In this document: positions 8,018-17,193 of the stretch, piece by piece
Layout of the letters: the number at the start of each line of letters is the position of its first letter
How positions within the stretch are numbered: the first letter of the stretch is position 1
NCBI RefSeq assembly: GCF_042685105.1
Contig: NZ_JBHUMO010000071.1
Location: 1 to 35,694, forward strand
Length of the DNA: 35,694 nt
Source of the DNA: Enterococcus_G camelliae
GTDB taxonomy: Bacteria > Bacillota > Bacilli > Lactobacillales > Enterococcaceae
Reading direction: 5' to 3'
Made by a program: the position numbers and the translations under genes
Notes under the pieces: model-generated
Told to the model about the DNA's origin: nothing
The model's input: the letters and a program-made list of their open reading frames with translations, nothing else
The model's database searches: none

Positions 8018-10735
8018 ATGGAAAAATTAACAAATATTTTGTACTTGTATAAGCTTGACTGGCAACGAATTTACAAAATTCCGCTCGCAACGTTTTTAAT
8101 TGTCGCTTTGATGATTTTGCCGTCGCTTTATGCATGGTTTAATATCAAGGCACTATGGGATCCCTATGGAAATACTGGAGCCATTCCAATTGCTATCTAT
8201 AGTGATGATGTTGGTGCCACTTTAAAAGGGAAAAACATTGAGGTCGGCGAGGATGTTTTGGCAAAATTAAAGAAAAATGACCAATTAGGTTGGCGCTTTG
8301 TTGATTCAAAGAAGGATGTAACTGAGGGCGTGAAGTCAGGTAAATATTATGCCGGCATCTATATTCCCAAAGAATTTTCGGAGGACTTAATCAGTTTTAC
8401 GAAAGGGGAAATCAAAAAGCCTCAAATTGATTATTACTTCAATGAGAAAATCAATGCCATTGCACCTAAAATCACCGATAAAGGAGCGCAAAGCCTCAAG
8501 GAGCAAGTCAGTGAAAATTTCATTAGTGCTGCAACCACCACCCTTTTTAGTGCATTAAAGGAGGTAGGATATGATATTGAAACAAACCTTGTTTCCATCA
8601 ATAAAGTAAAGAATCTTATTTTAACAGCAGATGAACACACAGCAGAAATCAATGGCTATGTAAAACAAGTGGTCGAGTTACATGATAAGTTACCTGAAAT
8701 GAAGGAAAAATTAGCTAAAGCCAATGAGTTTAGTAGTTATTTACCAGAGGTCGATGCCTTAGGAGCAAAAATTGTTACACTTAATGATAAAATGCCGGCA
8801 TTAAAACAAGAAGCCTCTGTTATTTTAACATTGCAGAAGAAAATTCCAGAACTTCAAGCAGCAGGAAATCAATTGGCTGAAATAAATGATGATTTCGACT
8901 CCGTTGAGCAAACCATGAACCAAGGTGTCGCAGAGGCCAAAGAAGGTCTAGCTGTTATTGAAAAAGTACAAACACTTTGGCCAGAAATTGTGAAATTAGG
9001 GGACCAAGCCTCCAGTACAACTGTAGCAGTGCAGGACTTTGCTGAAAACCTACATGACGCATTGCCAGCGATTACTGCCTCAGTTGATACAACTTTGGAT
9101 GCTATTTTGCAAGGAACAAGCGACGTTCAAACGATTACGGGCGAACTTCAAGCACTCCTGGCGGAAAATGAGCTGACCGATGAGCAAAAGAAACACGTAA
9201 TAGAATTGTTGAATGTTTTAGCTGCTCGTTTTAATAGACAAGCGACCTTGATTCAGACTGTGATTGCTTTATTAGAAAATTCGCAGCAAGCAACAGGTAC
9301 GAATGAGTTTGATGGCGTTATTCAAAAGCTGAAAAATGCAGAGCAAGTGGCAACCGATATGGCAACAAAACTGACCACTCTGGCAGGGCAAGCTGAAAAA
9401 GGCGATTTTGATCAAGTAAAAGATCAGCTAGATGAACTACTTGTGTTGGTCAATCAAGCAGCAGGACAAATACAAACGACGATTCGAGAGGTACAAGCGC
9501 TGAATATTGGGAAAACAATCACCTCAATCGTGAACGAATTGATTGACACACTTAACACAGCTTCTACGTTGATGAAACAAATTGATTACACCGCCTTGGA
9601 AAACTTGCTTGATGCGACACATGACACGGTTAAAAATGCGATTGGAACATTGGAAAAATATCAAGCGCAACTACCAGCAATTCGTCAGGAACTGTCCGAT
9701 GCCAATGCACTTTTAAATGGTCATATGGAGCAAATCATTGCGGCAATTAATAAAGGTGTTGATTTGTATCAAAATGAGTTGCCAATCGTTACTGAAAAAT
9801 TACAGCTAGCAGCAAACTTCATGAAAAGTGATTGGCCTTCTGTGCGTAGTGATTTGACGTCAACGCTGACATTGATGAATGAGAAATTCCCCGATGTTGA
9901 GAAAGCATTGAATCTAGCAAATGATCTAATCAAAAATGATTGGCCCGCCATTCAAGCGGGGATTCATAAGGCGGCAGATGCCATTCGAAAAGGGGAAGAA
10001 ACCATTGATTTAGGACAATTGATTCAATTGATGAAGCAAGATATTCAAAAAGAAAGTGATTTCTTTACGAACCCAATTGATCTGAAAACAACCACAATGT
10101 TCCCGATTGCTAACAATGGTTCTGCTAGTACCCCATTCTACACGGCACTTTGTCTGTGGGTAGGTGCGTTGCTCTTTTCAAGTGTAGCCACCACTGGGTA
10201 TTATTTGAATGAAAAGCAAAAACACCTGTATACGAAACGTGAGACATTCGTTGCCCGAATGCTAACATTCTTGACAATGGCAGTCGCCCAAGCGCTGATT
10301 GTCACGCTAGGAAACTATTTCTTACTTGGCGTTGATGTTCGTCAACCTGTTTGGAGCGTGGTGTTTGCTGTTTTGGTTGCTTTAAGCTTTATGATGATTA
10401 TCTATGTTCTCGTCGCGATGTTTGGCAATATCGGGAAGGGGATTGGGATTATTCTGTTGGTGCTGTCTATCTCGGGTGGCGGAGGAAACTATCCAATTCA
10501 AGTATCTGGAAAATTTTTCCAAATGATTAACCCACTGTTGCCATTTACCTATGCAGTAAACTTATTAAGAGAATCAGCGGGTGGAATTTATTGGGCCAAT
10601 GCATGGAAAGATTTGTTCTTTTTGATCTGTATGTTTATCGGCTTTGCCGCAATCGGTATTTATCTATTTCCTAAAGTGACTGATTTGCAAAAGCGTACTA
10701 GTGACCGTGCGAAGCAAAGTCATCTGTTTCACTAA
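8018..10735 (+). CDS. YhgE/Pip family membrane protein (phage infection protein homologue)
   Basis: A 905-residue membrane protein with one N-terminal transmembrane helix (about 22-42), the family signature LPSLYAWFNIKALWDPYGNTG, and a large extracytoplasmic region. That region is rich in Ala, Gln, Leu and Lys with heptad-like repeats over roughly 190-680, predicting long helical coiled coils. The C-terminal third has about five transmembrane helices (roughly 705-890), the last ones resembling ABC-2 type permeases (GNIGKGIGIILLVLSISGGGGNYPIQ). Relatives are Lactococcus Pip, Enterococcus faecalis PIP-EF (needed for DNA entry of some lytic phages), Bacillus YhgE and EsaA. Two internal segments are near-duplicates (FMKSDWPSVRSDLTSTLT and LIKNDWPAIQAGI, about 605-650). 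Native function is unresolved. Monocistronic: start ATG 8018 after GAAGG, and a terminator lies at 10862. Confidence 0.9.
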   Translation: MEKLTNILYLYKLDWQRIYKIPLATFLIVALMILPSLYAWFNIKALWDPYGNTGAIPIAIYSDDVGATLKGKNIEVGEDVLAKLKKNDQLGWRFVDSKKDVTEGVKSGKYYAGIYIPKEFSEDLISFTKGEIKKPQIDYYFNEKINAIAPKITDKGAQSLKEQVSENFISAATTTLFSALKEVGYDIETNLVSINKVKNLILTADEHTAEINGYVKQVVELHDKLPEMKEKLAKANEFSSYLPEVDALGAKIVTLNDKMPALKQEASVILTLQKKIPELQAAGNQLAEINDDFDSVEQTMNQGVAEAKEGLAVIEKVQTLWPEIVKLGDQASSTTVAVQDFAENLHDALPAITASVDTTLDAILQGTSDVQTITGELQALLAENELTDEQKKHVIELLNVLAARFNRQATLIQTVIALLENSQQATGTNEFDGVIQKLKNAEQVATDMATKLTTLAGQAEKGDFDQVKDQLDELLVLVNQAAGQIQTTIREVQALNIGKTITSIVNELIDTLNTASTLMKQIDYTALENLLDATHDTVKNAIGTLEKYQAQLPAIRQELSDANALLNGHMEQIIAAINKGVDLYQNELPIVTEKLQLAANFMKSDWPSVRSDLTSTLTLMNEKFPDVEKALNLANDLIKNDWPAIQAGIHKAADAIRKGEETIDLGQLIQLMKQDIQKESDFFTNPIDLKTTTMFPIANNGSASTPFYTALCLWVGALLFSSVATTGYYLNEKQKHLYTKRETFVARMLTFLTMAVAQALIVTLGNYFLLGVDVRQPVWSVVFAVLVALSFMMIIYVLVAMFGNIGKGIGIILLVLSISGGGGNYPIQVSGKFFQMINPLLPFTYAVNLLRESAGGIYWANAWKDLFFLICMFIGFAAIGIYLFPKVTDLQKRTSDRAKQSHLFH

Positions 10736-10861
10736 ACAATGAAAAGATAATGATTTTTCTGATTCAGTAGAGAGTATTTGAGAAATGCAACGAAAAAAGA
10801 AGAAGAAAATTAAATGGTGTCCATGTCAAGGACACAATAGAAAAAGCGATTAAGTAACTGG

Positions 10862-10906
10862 AAGATGATTCCTGTATTGAACAGGGGTCATCTTTTGATT
10901 TTTTCT
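10862..10906 (+). terminator. Terminator after the yhgE-like gene
   Basis: AAGATGA and CCTGT (10862-10875) pair with ACAGG and TCATCTT (10881-10894), followed by a T-rich tract (TTGATTTTTTC). Confidence 0.75.
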
Positions 10907-11036
10907 TATTTTTTATTAATGAGCCGCATAAAGGAATTATTTTCATTTCCTTCTTTCATTTTTAATTCATTCTTGTTTGGGGATGCGACTGTTTTTCTGG
11001 ACTCTTTAACAAGTATATCCGTACTTTTTACGATAC

Positions 11037-11059
11037 TTAGGAGGATTCAATCCTCCTAA
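11037..11059. repeat. Near-perfect 23-bp palindrome
   Basis: TTAGGAGGATT and AATCCTCCTAA are complementary around a single central base. The arms contain AGGAGG and CCTCCT, so in RNA the site would pair a Shine-Dalgarno-like motif with an anti-SD-like motif. No T run follows on the plus strand. It may be an operator or a weak bidirectional terminator. Confidence 0.6.
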
Positions 11060-11140
11060 AAATTATTATATCGAATGATTTAGATTGTTTATCAACCCCG
11101 TACACATGATGTAAAGTTGAAGCGATACATGCGGTGATAT

Positions 11141-11178
11141 GAGTAGACGAATAATCAATTTAGGGTATTCTTCTACTC
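11141..11178 (+). promoter_or_regulatory. Hairpin upstream of queA
   Basis: GAGTAGACGAATA (11141-11153) pairs with TATTCTTCTACTC (11166-11178), 12 of 13 positions, around a 12-base loop. It ends 57 bp before the queA start codon and is not followed by T residues, so it does not look like a plain terminator. It could be an operator or leader structure. Confidence 0.5.
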
Positions 11179-11235
11179 GATTCTGACAAAACATGATAAG
11201 ATAGAATGGCAATTGTAGAAAAGAGAGTGAAAAAA

Positions 11236-12267
11236 ATGTTAACAACAGAAGATTTTGATTTTGATTTACCAGAAGAACTAATTGCTCAAACACCGCTTAC
11301 TGATCGTGCAAGTTCCCGCTTGTTAGTTTTAGATCGAGAAACAGGTGAAATGGCTGACAAACACTTTTATGAAATTATTGATGAACTCAATCCGGGTGAT
11401 GCACTTGTTATGAATAATACGCGGGTTCTTCCAGCTCGTTTATACGGCGTGAAGGAGGAAACCGGTGCACATTTAGAGATACTGCTCTTAAATAATATCC
11501 ATGGTGATACTTGGGAAACCTTAATTAAGCCAGCCAAGCGTGCAAGAGTTGGTACAGAAATTACCTTTGGCGATGGGCGTCTAAAAGCAGTCGTAGAAGA
11601 AGAACTGGATCATGGGGGTCGGATGATCCGGTTTGTGTACGATGGCATCTTTTTAGAAATTTTGGAATCACTTGGAGAAATGCCTCTGCCTCCGTATATC
11701 AAAGAACGTTTGGAAGATCCAGAGCGGTATCAAACCGTGTATGCAAAAGAAAATGGTTCCGCTGCTGCGCCAACTGCAGGTTTGCATTTCACCAAAGAAT
11801 TGCTAGAACAAATCAAGGCCAAAGGGGTTCATTTAGTATACTTAACCTTGCATGTCGGCTTAGGAACATTTCGTCCAGTTAGTGTCGAAAATATTGCAGA
11901 TCACGAAATGCATAGTGAATTCTATCGTCTTACCGAAGAAGCCGCTCAAGAATTAAACGATGTTCGACAGGCAGGAGGGAAAATTGTAGCTGTGGGTACG
12001 ACTTCCATTCGGACCTTGGAAACCATCGGTACGAAATTTGATGGGGCAATTCAAGCAGATAGTGGTTGGACGAATATTTTCATCAAACCAGGCTATCAAT
12101 TTAAAATTGTCGATGCTTTCTCAACAAATTTCCATTTGCCAAAATCAACATTGGTCATGTTGGTGAGTGCCTTTGCAAGTAGAGAACTTGTTTTGGAAGC
12201 GTATCAACATGCCATCGATGAGAAGTATCGTTTCTTTAGCTTTGGCGATGCCATGTTTGTAAAATAA
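11236..12267 (+). CDS. queA: tRNA preQ1(34) S-adenosylmethionine ribosyltransferase-isomerase QueA
   Basis: A 343-residue cytoplasmic enzyme that moves the ribosyl part of SAM onto preQ1 at tRNA position 34, giving epoxyqueuosine. The N-terminus FDLPEELIAQTPL, the central GSAAAPTAGLHFT, LHVGLGTFRPV, and VGTTSIRTLE motifs are diagnostic. The ATG at 11206 would add ten basic residues lacking in the family; ATG at 11236, preceded by AGAGAGTG, starts in register (MLTTEDFDF). It is flanked by its own terminator at 12272. The partner tgt lies 3.7 kb downstream on the same strand, so the queuosine genes are near each other but not in one operon. Confidence 0.95.
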   Translation: MLTTEDFDFDLPEELIAQTPLTDRASSRLLVLDRETGEMADKHFYEIIDELNPGDALVMNNTRVLPARLYGVKEETGAHLEILLLNNIHGDTWETLIKPAKRARVGTEITFGDGRLKAVVEEELDHGGRMIRFVYDGIFLEILESLGEMPLPPYIKERLEDPERYQTVYAKENGSAAAPTAGLHFTKELLEQIKAKGVHLVYLTLHVGLGTFRPVSVENIADHEMHSEFYRLTEEAAQELNDVRQAGGKIVAVGTTSIRTLETIGTKFDGAIQADSGWTNIFIKPGYQFKIVDAFSTNFHLPKSTLVMLVSAFASRELVLEAYQHAIDEKYRFFSFGDAMFVK

Positions 12268-12271
12268 ACAG

Positions 12272-12316
12272 TACCGTGCATCTCGACATATTTTTTCGAG
12301 GTGGGCGGTATTTTCG
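12272..12316 (+). terminator. Terminator after queA
   Basis: TACCGTGCATCTCGA (12272-12286) pairs with TCGAGGTGGGCGGTA (12296-12310), with a small internal mismatch, followed by TTTT. The short T run makes it moderately strong. Confidence 0.7.
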
Positions 12317-12351
12317 TAATGAAAGAAAAAAAATCACCATTTTATAAAAAA

Positions 12352-12414
12352 ACGTAAACATTTCGCTTTACGTAACAGTATGATTTGAATCCGATGAAAC
12401 ATTCATGCTATAGT
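12352..12414 (+). promoter_or_regulatory. Promoter of the cation ATPase with upstream inverted repeat
   Basis: TTGAAT (12385-12390), 18 bp, TATAGT (12409-12414) forms a plausible promoter; AGGAGG at 12437 precedes the ATG at 12448. Upstream of -35 lies the inverted repeat ACGTAAA (12352-12358) / TTTACGT (12367-12373), spaced 8 bp. It could be an activator or repressor site. I do not recognise the regulator. Confidence 0.6.
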
Positions 12415-12447
12415 TAAATTGTACGTCAATCGAATAGGAGGAATGGA

Positions 12448-15078
12448 ATGGAAGCATACAAGAAAGATTACAGACAACTCGCCAAAGATCAGCAGACATC
12501 GATGGAGAATGGGTTGACATCACAAGAGGTGAAGCAACGTTTGCAAAAAAATGGACGCAATCAATTTGAACAAGCGCCCAGTGAATCATTAGTAAGTAAG
12601 ATTTTTCATAGTTTAGCGGATTTTACCACGATTATTTTATTAGTGGCCGCCGCAATTTCTTTTTATACAGCGGTATCGACGGAACACGGGGATTTATTTG
12701 AAGGCTTGTTAATTATCGCCATTGTCGTGATTAATTCTGTCCTAGCGATTGTTCAAGAAGGAAATGCAGAGAAAGCACTCGCGGCCTTGCAAGATATGAA
12801 TAAGCAAGTCACGTCTGTTTTAAGGGATGGTCACGTCATTGAGATCGATGCAGAAGAAGTCGTCGTTGGGGATATACTTGTTCTGGAAAATGGATCAATG
12901 ATTGTCGCTGATGCTCGGTTAACTCAAACTTCCCAACTGCGTGTTGAAGAGTCTGCGTTAACCGGGGAAAGCGAACCTGTTGAAAAAAATGCCGACTTTA
13001 TTACGACGGAAGATGAGAATCTAGGCGATCAGCTGAATATGGTGTTTAAAGGGTGTACGGTCGTTAATGGCCGAGGACGAGCCATTGTGACAGCGACGGG
13101 CATGCAGACGGAGATGGGAAAAGTAGCAAGTTTATTAAATGATACGAAACAAACGGCTACACCTTTGCAAAAAAGATTAAATCAATTAGGGAAACGGATT
13201 AGTTTTGTGGCGATTGGTGCTGCTGCCATTGTCTTTTTGATTGGTTATTTACAAGAAGAACCAGTCTTAGAATTATTTATGACTGCTGTATCATTAGCAG
13301 TAGCCGCAGTTCCGGAAACGTTAATGGTAATTGTTACTTTAGCATTGGCATTTGGTGTCCAAAAAATGGCCAAAAAGCATGCGATTATTCGCCGTTTACC
13401 AGCTGTAGAAACACTTGGTTCAGCGAGTGTTATCTGTTCGGATAAAACAGGTACTTTAACGCAAAACAAAATGACTGTCCGTCGTATTTGGCGCCATGGT
13501 GATGAAGTCGTTGACGCGGAAGATGCGATGACGGAAGAAGCCATCGAAGTCTTAAAGCTCGCCTCATTATGTACGGATGTCATTATCGAACCAGGCGATG
13601 AAAAAAGCTACAAGGGGAACCCGACTGAGGTAGCCATCGTTCGTTCATTAGAAGAAAATTACCATACTAAAAAAGAATTGGATGAATCCTATGTCCGAAT
13701 CGGAGAGCTCCCGTTTGATTCAGAGCGGAAAATGATGACAACTATTCACAAACATGGTAAGAAGTATCTATCTGTGACCAAAGGTGCCTTTGATGTCTTG
13801 CTGCCACGCTTCCGCTATGGTGATGTGGAGCAAGCCGCTGTTGTCAATGATCGCTTTGGGAAAAAAGCCTTACGCGTTATTGCAGTCGGCTTCCGGACAT
13901 TTGATGAAGAGCCGACTGAGTTGACATCAGCGTTTCTTGAAAAAGATCTCCATCTTTTAGGATTGATAGGGATGATTGATCCGCCACGTCCTGAAAGTAA
14001 AGGAGCGATTGCACGTGCCAAACGTGCGGGGGTTAAGACGGTCATGATTACCGGTGATCACGTCGTAACAGCAAGTGCGATTGCCAAAGAGCTAGGTATT
14101 TTATCAAAGGCTAGTGAAGCAATGACCGGCGCTCAGTTACGTGAATTGTCTGAAAAAGAATTAGACGCAAAAGTCAAACAACTGTCTGTCTATGCTCGTG
14201 TGACCCCTGAAGACAAAATCCGCATTGTTAAAGCATGGCAACGAACAGGAGCGACAGTCGCCATGACTGGTGACGGAGTGAATGATGCACCTGCACTCAA
14301 AGCAAGTGACGTTGGCTGTGCGATGGGGATTACAGGGACCGATGTGGCCAAAGGTGCAGCGGATATAGTCTTAACCGATGATAATTTTGCTACAATTGTC
14401 GATGCCATTGCACAAGGACGAACCGTCTATCAAAATATTCGTAAAGCTGTCAATTTCCTTTTGAGTTGTAATATTTCTGAAATCTTCATTGTGTTAATCG
14501 CTATGTTAGTCGGTTGGGGCGCACCATTTACGGCTGTTCAATTATTATTTGTGAACGTGGTGGCAGATGGCTTACCAGGTTTTGCCTTAGGGAAAGAACC
14601 GGCTGAAAAAGGCATCATGCATGAAGCTCCGATTGCGCCAAGTGAAAGTATTTTTTCACGTGGTTTATGGCAAAAAATTGGTGTGAATGCGTCAATCTTT
14701 ACGGTCGTTACCCTGATTGGTTATTACTTAGGTACATTTGTAAACTCGATTAGTCCATGGGTACAAGCAAGCCCTGAAGTAGGTCAGACTGTCGCCTTTT
14801 TAGTATTGGCATACTCTTCAATTATCCATGTCTTTAATGTTCGTAGTGATCGTTCAATTTTTAAAGTAAAACTTGAATCAAATAAATCACTATTTGAAAT
14901 GGCTATTTTAGCTATTGTCATTACGACTGTTATTGCGATTCTACCGATTACTCAAGAATTATTTAGTTTGGTACGAATTAGCTTTAATCACTGGTTACTG
15001 GCGATTGTATTATCTATTATTCCAGTTGCTATTAATGAGCTAATTAAGTTCCATCGTTTACCAGACGAAGAAGAATAA
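12448..15078 (+). CDS. P-type (P2) cation-transporting ATPase, probably calcium
   Basis: An 876-residue P2-type ATPase of the bacterial Ca2+-ATPase/PMR1-like group, expected to export Ca2+ (possibly Mn2+) using ATP. Actuator loop TGES near residue 176, phosphorylation motif CSDKTGTLTQNK with Asp332, nucleotide-domain KGNPTEVA, and hinge MTGDGVNDAPALK are all intact. Membrane helix 4 has VPETL where SERCA has IPEGL, keeping the cation-binding Glu. Helix 5 has NISEIF with the Glu, and helix 6 NVVADGLPG keeps Asn and Asp. The helix 8 Glu of SERCA site I is not evident (YSSIIHVFN). This suggests one transported ion per cycle, as proposed for Listeria LMCA1-like pumps (inference). Length matches the family. 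Monocistronic, closed by a strong terminator shared with a convergent gene. Confidence 0.9.
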   Translation: MEAYKKDYRQLAKDQQTSMENGLTSQEVKQRLQKNGRNQFEQAPSESLVSKIFHSLADFTTIILLVAAAISFYTAVSTEHGDLFEGLLIIAIVVINSVLAIVQEGNAEKALAALQDMNKQVTSVLRDGHVIEIDAEEVVVGDILVLENGSMIVADARLTQTSQLRVEESALTGESEPVEKNADFITTEDENLGDQLNMVFKGCTVVNGRGRAIVTATGMQTEMGKVASLLNDTKQTATPLQKRLNQLGKRISFVAIGAAAIVFLIGYLQEEPVLELFMTAVSLAVAAVPETLMVIVTLALAFGVQKMAKKHAIIRRLPAVETLGSASVICSDKTGTLTQNKMTVRRIWRHGDEVVDAEDAMTEEAIEVLKLASLCTDVIIEPGDEKSYKGNPTEVAIVRSLEENYHTKKELDESYVRIGELPFDSERKMMTTIHKHGKKYLSVTKGAFDVLLPRFRYGDVEQAAVVNDRFGKKALRVIAVGFRTFDEEPTELTSAFLEKDLHLLGLIGMIDPPRPESKGAIARAKRAGVKTVMITGDHVVTASAIAKELGILSKASEAMTGAQLRELSEKELDAKVKQLSVYARVTPEDKIRIVKAWQRTGATVAMTGDGVNDAPALKASDVGCAMGITGTDVAKGAADIVLTDDNFATIVDAIAQGRTVYQNIRKAVNFLLSCNISEIFIVLIAMLVGWGAPFTAVQLLFVNVVADGLPGFALGKEPAEKGIMHEAPIAPSESIFSRGLWQKIGVNASIFTVVTLIGYYLGTFVNSISPWVQASPEVGQTVAFLVLAYSSIIHVFNVRSDRSIFKVKLESNKSLFEMAILAIVITTVIAILPITQELFSLVRISFNHWLLAIVLSIIPVAINELIKFHRLPDEEE

Positions 15079-15112
15079 AAAAACAAGCTTGCTTTGTGCA
15101 AGCTTGTTTTTT
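15077..15112. terminator. Bidirectional terminator between ATPase and DUF975 gene
   Basis: A perfect stem ACAAGCTTGC (15083-15092) / GCAAGCTTGT (15098-15107) is flanked by A-rich sequence on the left and T6 on the right, so it can work for both convergent genes. Confidence 0.9.
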
Positions 15113-15128
15113 GACCATCATTAGAAGG

Positions 15129-15833
15129 TCAAAGCGTTTCTTTTGGTAAGTTGTCATAGAAAGCTGCATGACTGGCCGCAATATATGGTGTTAGCCATAA
15201 ATAACCAATACCAGCTGTTAAGATACACAAAATATGCCAACCGATAAAACTTAAATCAAGTAAAAATAATTGCATTTTGTGTCCATTCATTAGACGACGA
15301 CTCGCCGTAATGCTATCCAGATAACCTAATTGTTCCCCTGTATGGTGATAGGTGTCATAGTAAATAGTGTAAGATTGTGAATACGAGTATCCTTTAATGA
15401 TTCCAGGAATGACAAATAGAAGCGTCCATAGAGATTGAAAAATGGTTATTAAAACACAAATGACAATGATAGACAATAAAAAAGGTGATTTAAATGCTCG
15501 AAAAGCATCAGTTAAAGGGGAGATTTGTTGTTTTTCTCCTCTTAATACATCAAGAAACGTCCAAGTTACAGCGGTGGTGAAGAGTGTCCCGATAATATTT
15601 GCTCCTAATGAGACAATATAATTCGGATCGGAATCTGTTGAATTTATCCCATTCATAACAGTCGTAGCAGCATCTTGCGAAAACAGAGATAGGGATAGAA
15701 TGATTGGAATACCAACGACAAGAAAAATTCCAATAAATAATAACGTAGGTAAAATATTCAAAAGAATCGCATTTCCCCATCTTCCTGCTAACAATTCCTT
15801 GGCTTGTTCTTTAATTTCACGATTTGATTTCAT
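15129..15833 (-). CDS. DUF975 family integral membrane protein
   Basis: A 234-residue polytopic membrane protein. The N-terminus (MKSNREIKEQAKELLAGRWG) followed by about five hydrophobic helices matches the DUF975 family of Firmicutes, whose function is unknown. The gene is convergent to the ATPase and divergent from tgt. A good AGGAGG precedes the ATG (15833 on the minus strand). The final segment, WLTPYIAASHAAFYDNL, is typical of the family. Nothing points to a specific partner. Confidence 0.85.
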   Translation of the reverse strand: MKSNREIKEQAKELLAGRWGNAILLNILPTLLFIGIFLVVGIPIILSLSLFSQDAATTVMNGINSTDSDPNYIVSLGANIIGTLFTTAVTWTFLDVLRGEKQQISPLTDAFRAFKSPFLLSIIVICVLITIFQSLWTLLFVIPGIIKGYSYSQSYTIYYDTYHHTGEQLGYLDSITASRRLMNGHKMQLFLLDLSFIGWHILCILTAGIGYLWLTPYIAASHAAFYDNLPKETL

Positions 15834-15982
15834 AATTATCCTCCTAATATAGTAATTATTATAACAAATTCATCAACGAAAACAACTTACAAAGTTGTTT
15901 GGAAGAAGTGTGACTTGCAAAAGGTTGTTAGAAAACGTATGATGAAGAGTACACGTAAAAAGAATAGAAAGTAGGGAAATGA

Positions 15983-17128
15983 ATGTCGCAACCAGCCATT
16001 CGTTATCGATTAATCAAAAAAGAGAAACATACCGGTGCTCGTCTAGGTGAACTAATTACACCGCATGGAACATTCCCAACACCGATGTTTATGCCAGTAG
16101 GAACGCTTGCCACAGTCAAAACGATGTCGCCAGAAGAGTTAAAGCAGATGGGGGCAGGAGTGATTTTGAGTAATACCTATCACTTATGGTTACGACCCGG
16201 TGAAGATATCGTGGAAGAAGCAGGGGGATTGCATAAATTCATGAATTGGGATCAACCAATTCTAACAGATTCGGGTGGTTTCCAAGTTTTTTCACTTGCA
16301 GATATGCGCAATATCGAAGAAGAAGGGGTTCATTTTAGAAATCATTTAAATGGGTCAAAATTATTTTTATCACCTGAAAAAGCCATCAATATTCAGAATA
16401 AATTAGGCTCTGACATCATGATGAGTTTTGATGAATGCCCACCGTATGATGAAAGCCATGATTATGTGAAAAAATCCGTTGAGCGGACCTCTCGCTGGGC
16501 AGCACGCGGACTGGAAGCACACTTGCATCCTGATCGTCAAGGGCTGTTTGGTATCGTGCAAGGAGCCGGGTTTGAAGATTTGCGTCGACAAAGTGCCAAA
16601 GATTTAGTTAGCATGGATTTTCCCGGTTACTCAATTGGTGGGTTGTCGGTAGGAGAACCAAAAGCTGAAATGAATCGTGTCCTTGAATTTACGACACCGC
16701 TCATTCCCGAGAACAAACCGCGCTATTTAATGGGAGTCGGTGCGGCTGATTCATTAATTGATGGTGCAATACGAGGGATTGATATGTTTGACTGCGTGTT
16801 ACCAACACGAATCGCTCGCAACGGCACATGTATGACATCGAAAGGACGCTTGGTTGTCAAAAATGCACAATATGCGCGTGATTTTCGGCCAATTGATGAA
16901 CAGTGTGATTGCTATACTTGCAAAAACTATAGCCGCGCCTATGTCCGTCACTTAATCAAATGTGACGAAACATTTGGTATGCGACTTACCTCGTATCACA
17001 ATCTGTATTTCCTTTTGAATGTAATGCGTCAGGTTCGCCAAGCAATTATGGACGACAATTTACTAGAATTTCGCCAACATTTCTTCGAAGAGTATGGATT
17101 TAATAAAGAAAATGCGAAAAACTTCTAA
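15983..17128 (+). CDS. tgt: tRNA-guanine transglycosylase
   Basis: A 381-residue zinc enzyme that exchanges guanine 34 of GUN-anticodon tRNAs for preQ1, the step before QueA. PTPMFMPVGTLATVK, LTDSGGFQVFSL (active-site Asp), GIVQGAGFEDLR, GGLSVGEPK, the nucleophile region DCVLPTRIARNG, and the C-terminal zinc site CDCYTCKNYSRAYVRHL (CxC-x2-C plus His) are complete. Start ATG 15983 follows AGGGAAATGA. yajC begins 65 bp downstream on the same strand, the usual order queA-tgt-yajC in Gram-positives but here interrupted by the ATPase and DUF975 genes. Confidence 0.96.
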   Translation: MSQPAIRYRLIKKEKHTGARLGELITPHGTFPTPMFMPVGTLATVKTMSPEELKQMGAGVILSNTYHLWLRPGEDIVEEAGGLHKFMNWDQPILTDSGGFQVFSLADMRNIEEEGVHFRNHLNGSKLFLSPEKAINIQNKLGSDIMMSFDECPPYDESHDYVKKSVERTSRWAARGLEAHLHPDRQGLFGIVQGAGFEDLRRQSAKDLVSMDFPGYSIGGLSVGEPKAEMNRVLEFTTPLIPENKPRYLMGVGAADSLIDGAIRGIDMFDCVLPTRIARNGTCMTSKGRLVVKNAQYARDFRPIDEQCDCYTCKNYSRAYVRHLIKCDETFGMRLTSYHNLYFLLNVMRQVRQAIMDDNLLEFRQHFFEEYGFNKENAKNF

Positions 17129-17193
17129 AAAAGCTAGAGTTGCATGAATCGAATGTGATAAAGTAAAGCTATAGAAAAAAATGAGGTGAAAAC

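Larger units (their letters stand above)
10736..11235. other. Intergenic, yhgE-like gene to queA
   Basis: No supported gene. It contains the terminator at 10862, a near-perfect palindrome at 11037-11059 and a leader hairpin at 11141-11178. The 64-codon plus-strand frame at 10865 starts inside the terminator, lacks a binding site and has no recognisable features, so it is not called. I looked for a preQ1 riboswitch ahead of queA and did not find the aptamer pattern. Confidence 0.6.

Noticed and set aside
7824..8135. Minus-strand frame of 103 codons covering the proC-yhgE gap
   Set aside because: Low-complexity reading of an AT-rich inverted repeat and the start of the plus-strand gene; no RBS and no family pattern.
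10865..11059. Plus-strand frame of 64 codons
   Set aside because: Starts inside the terminator of the upstream gene and ends in a palindrome; no RBS.
11060..11235. Possible preQ1 riboswitch before queA
   Set aside because: No aptamer-like arrangement (short stem with A-rich tail pseudoknot next to the RBS) was found by eye.
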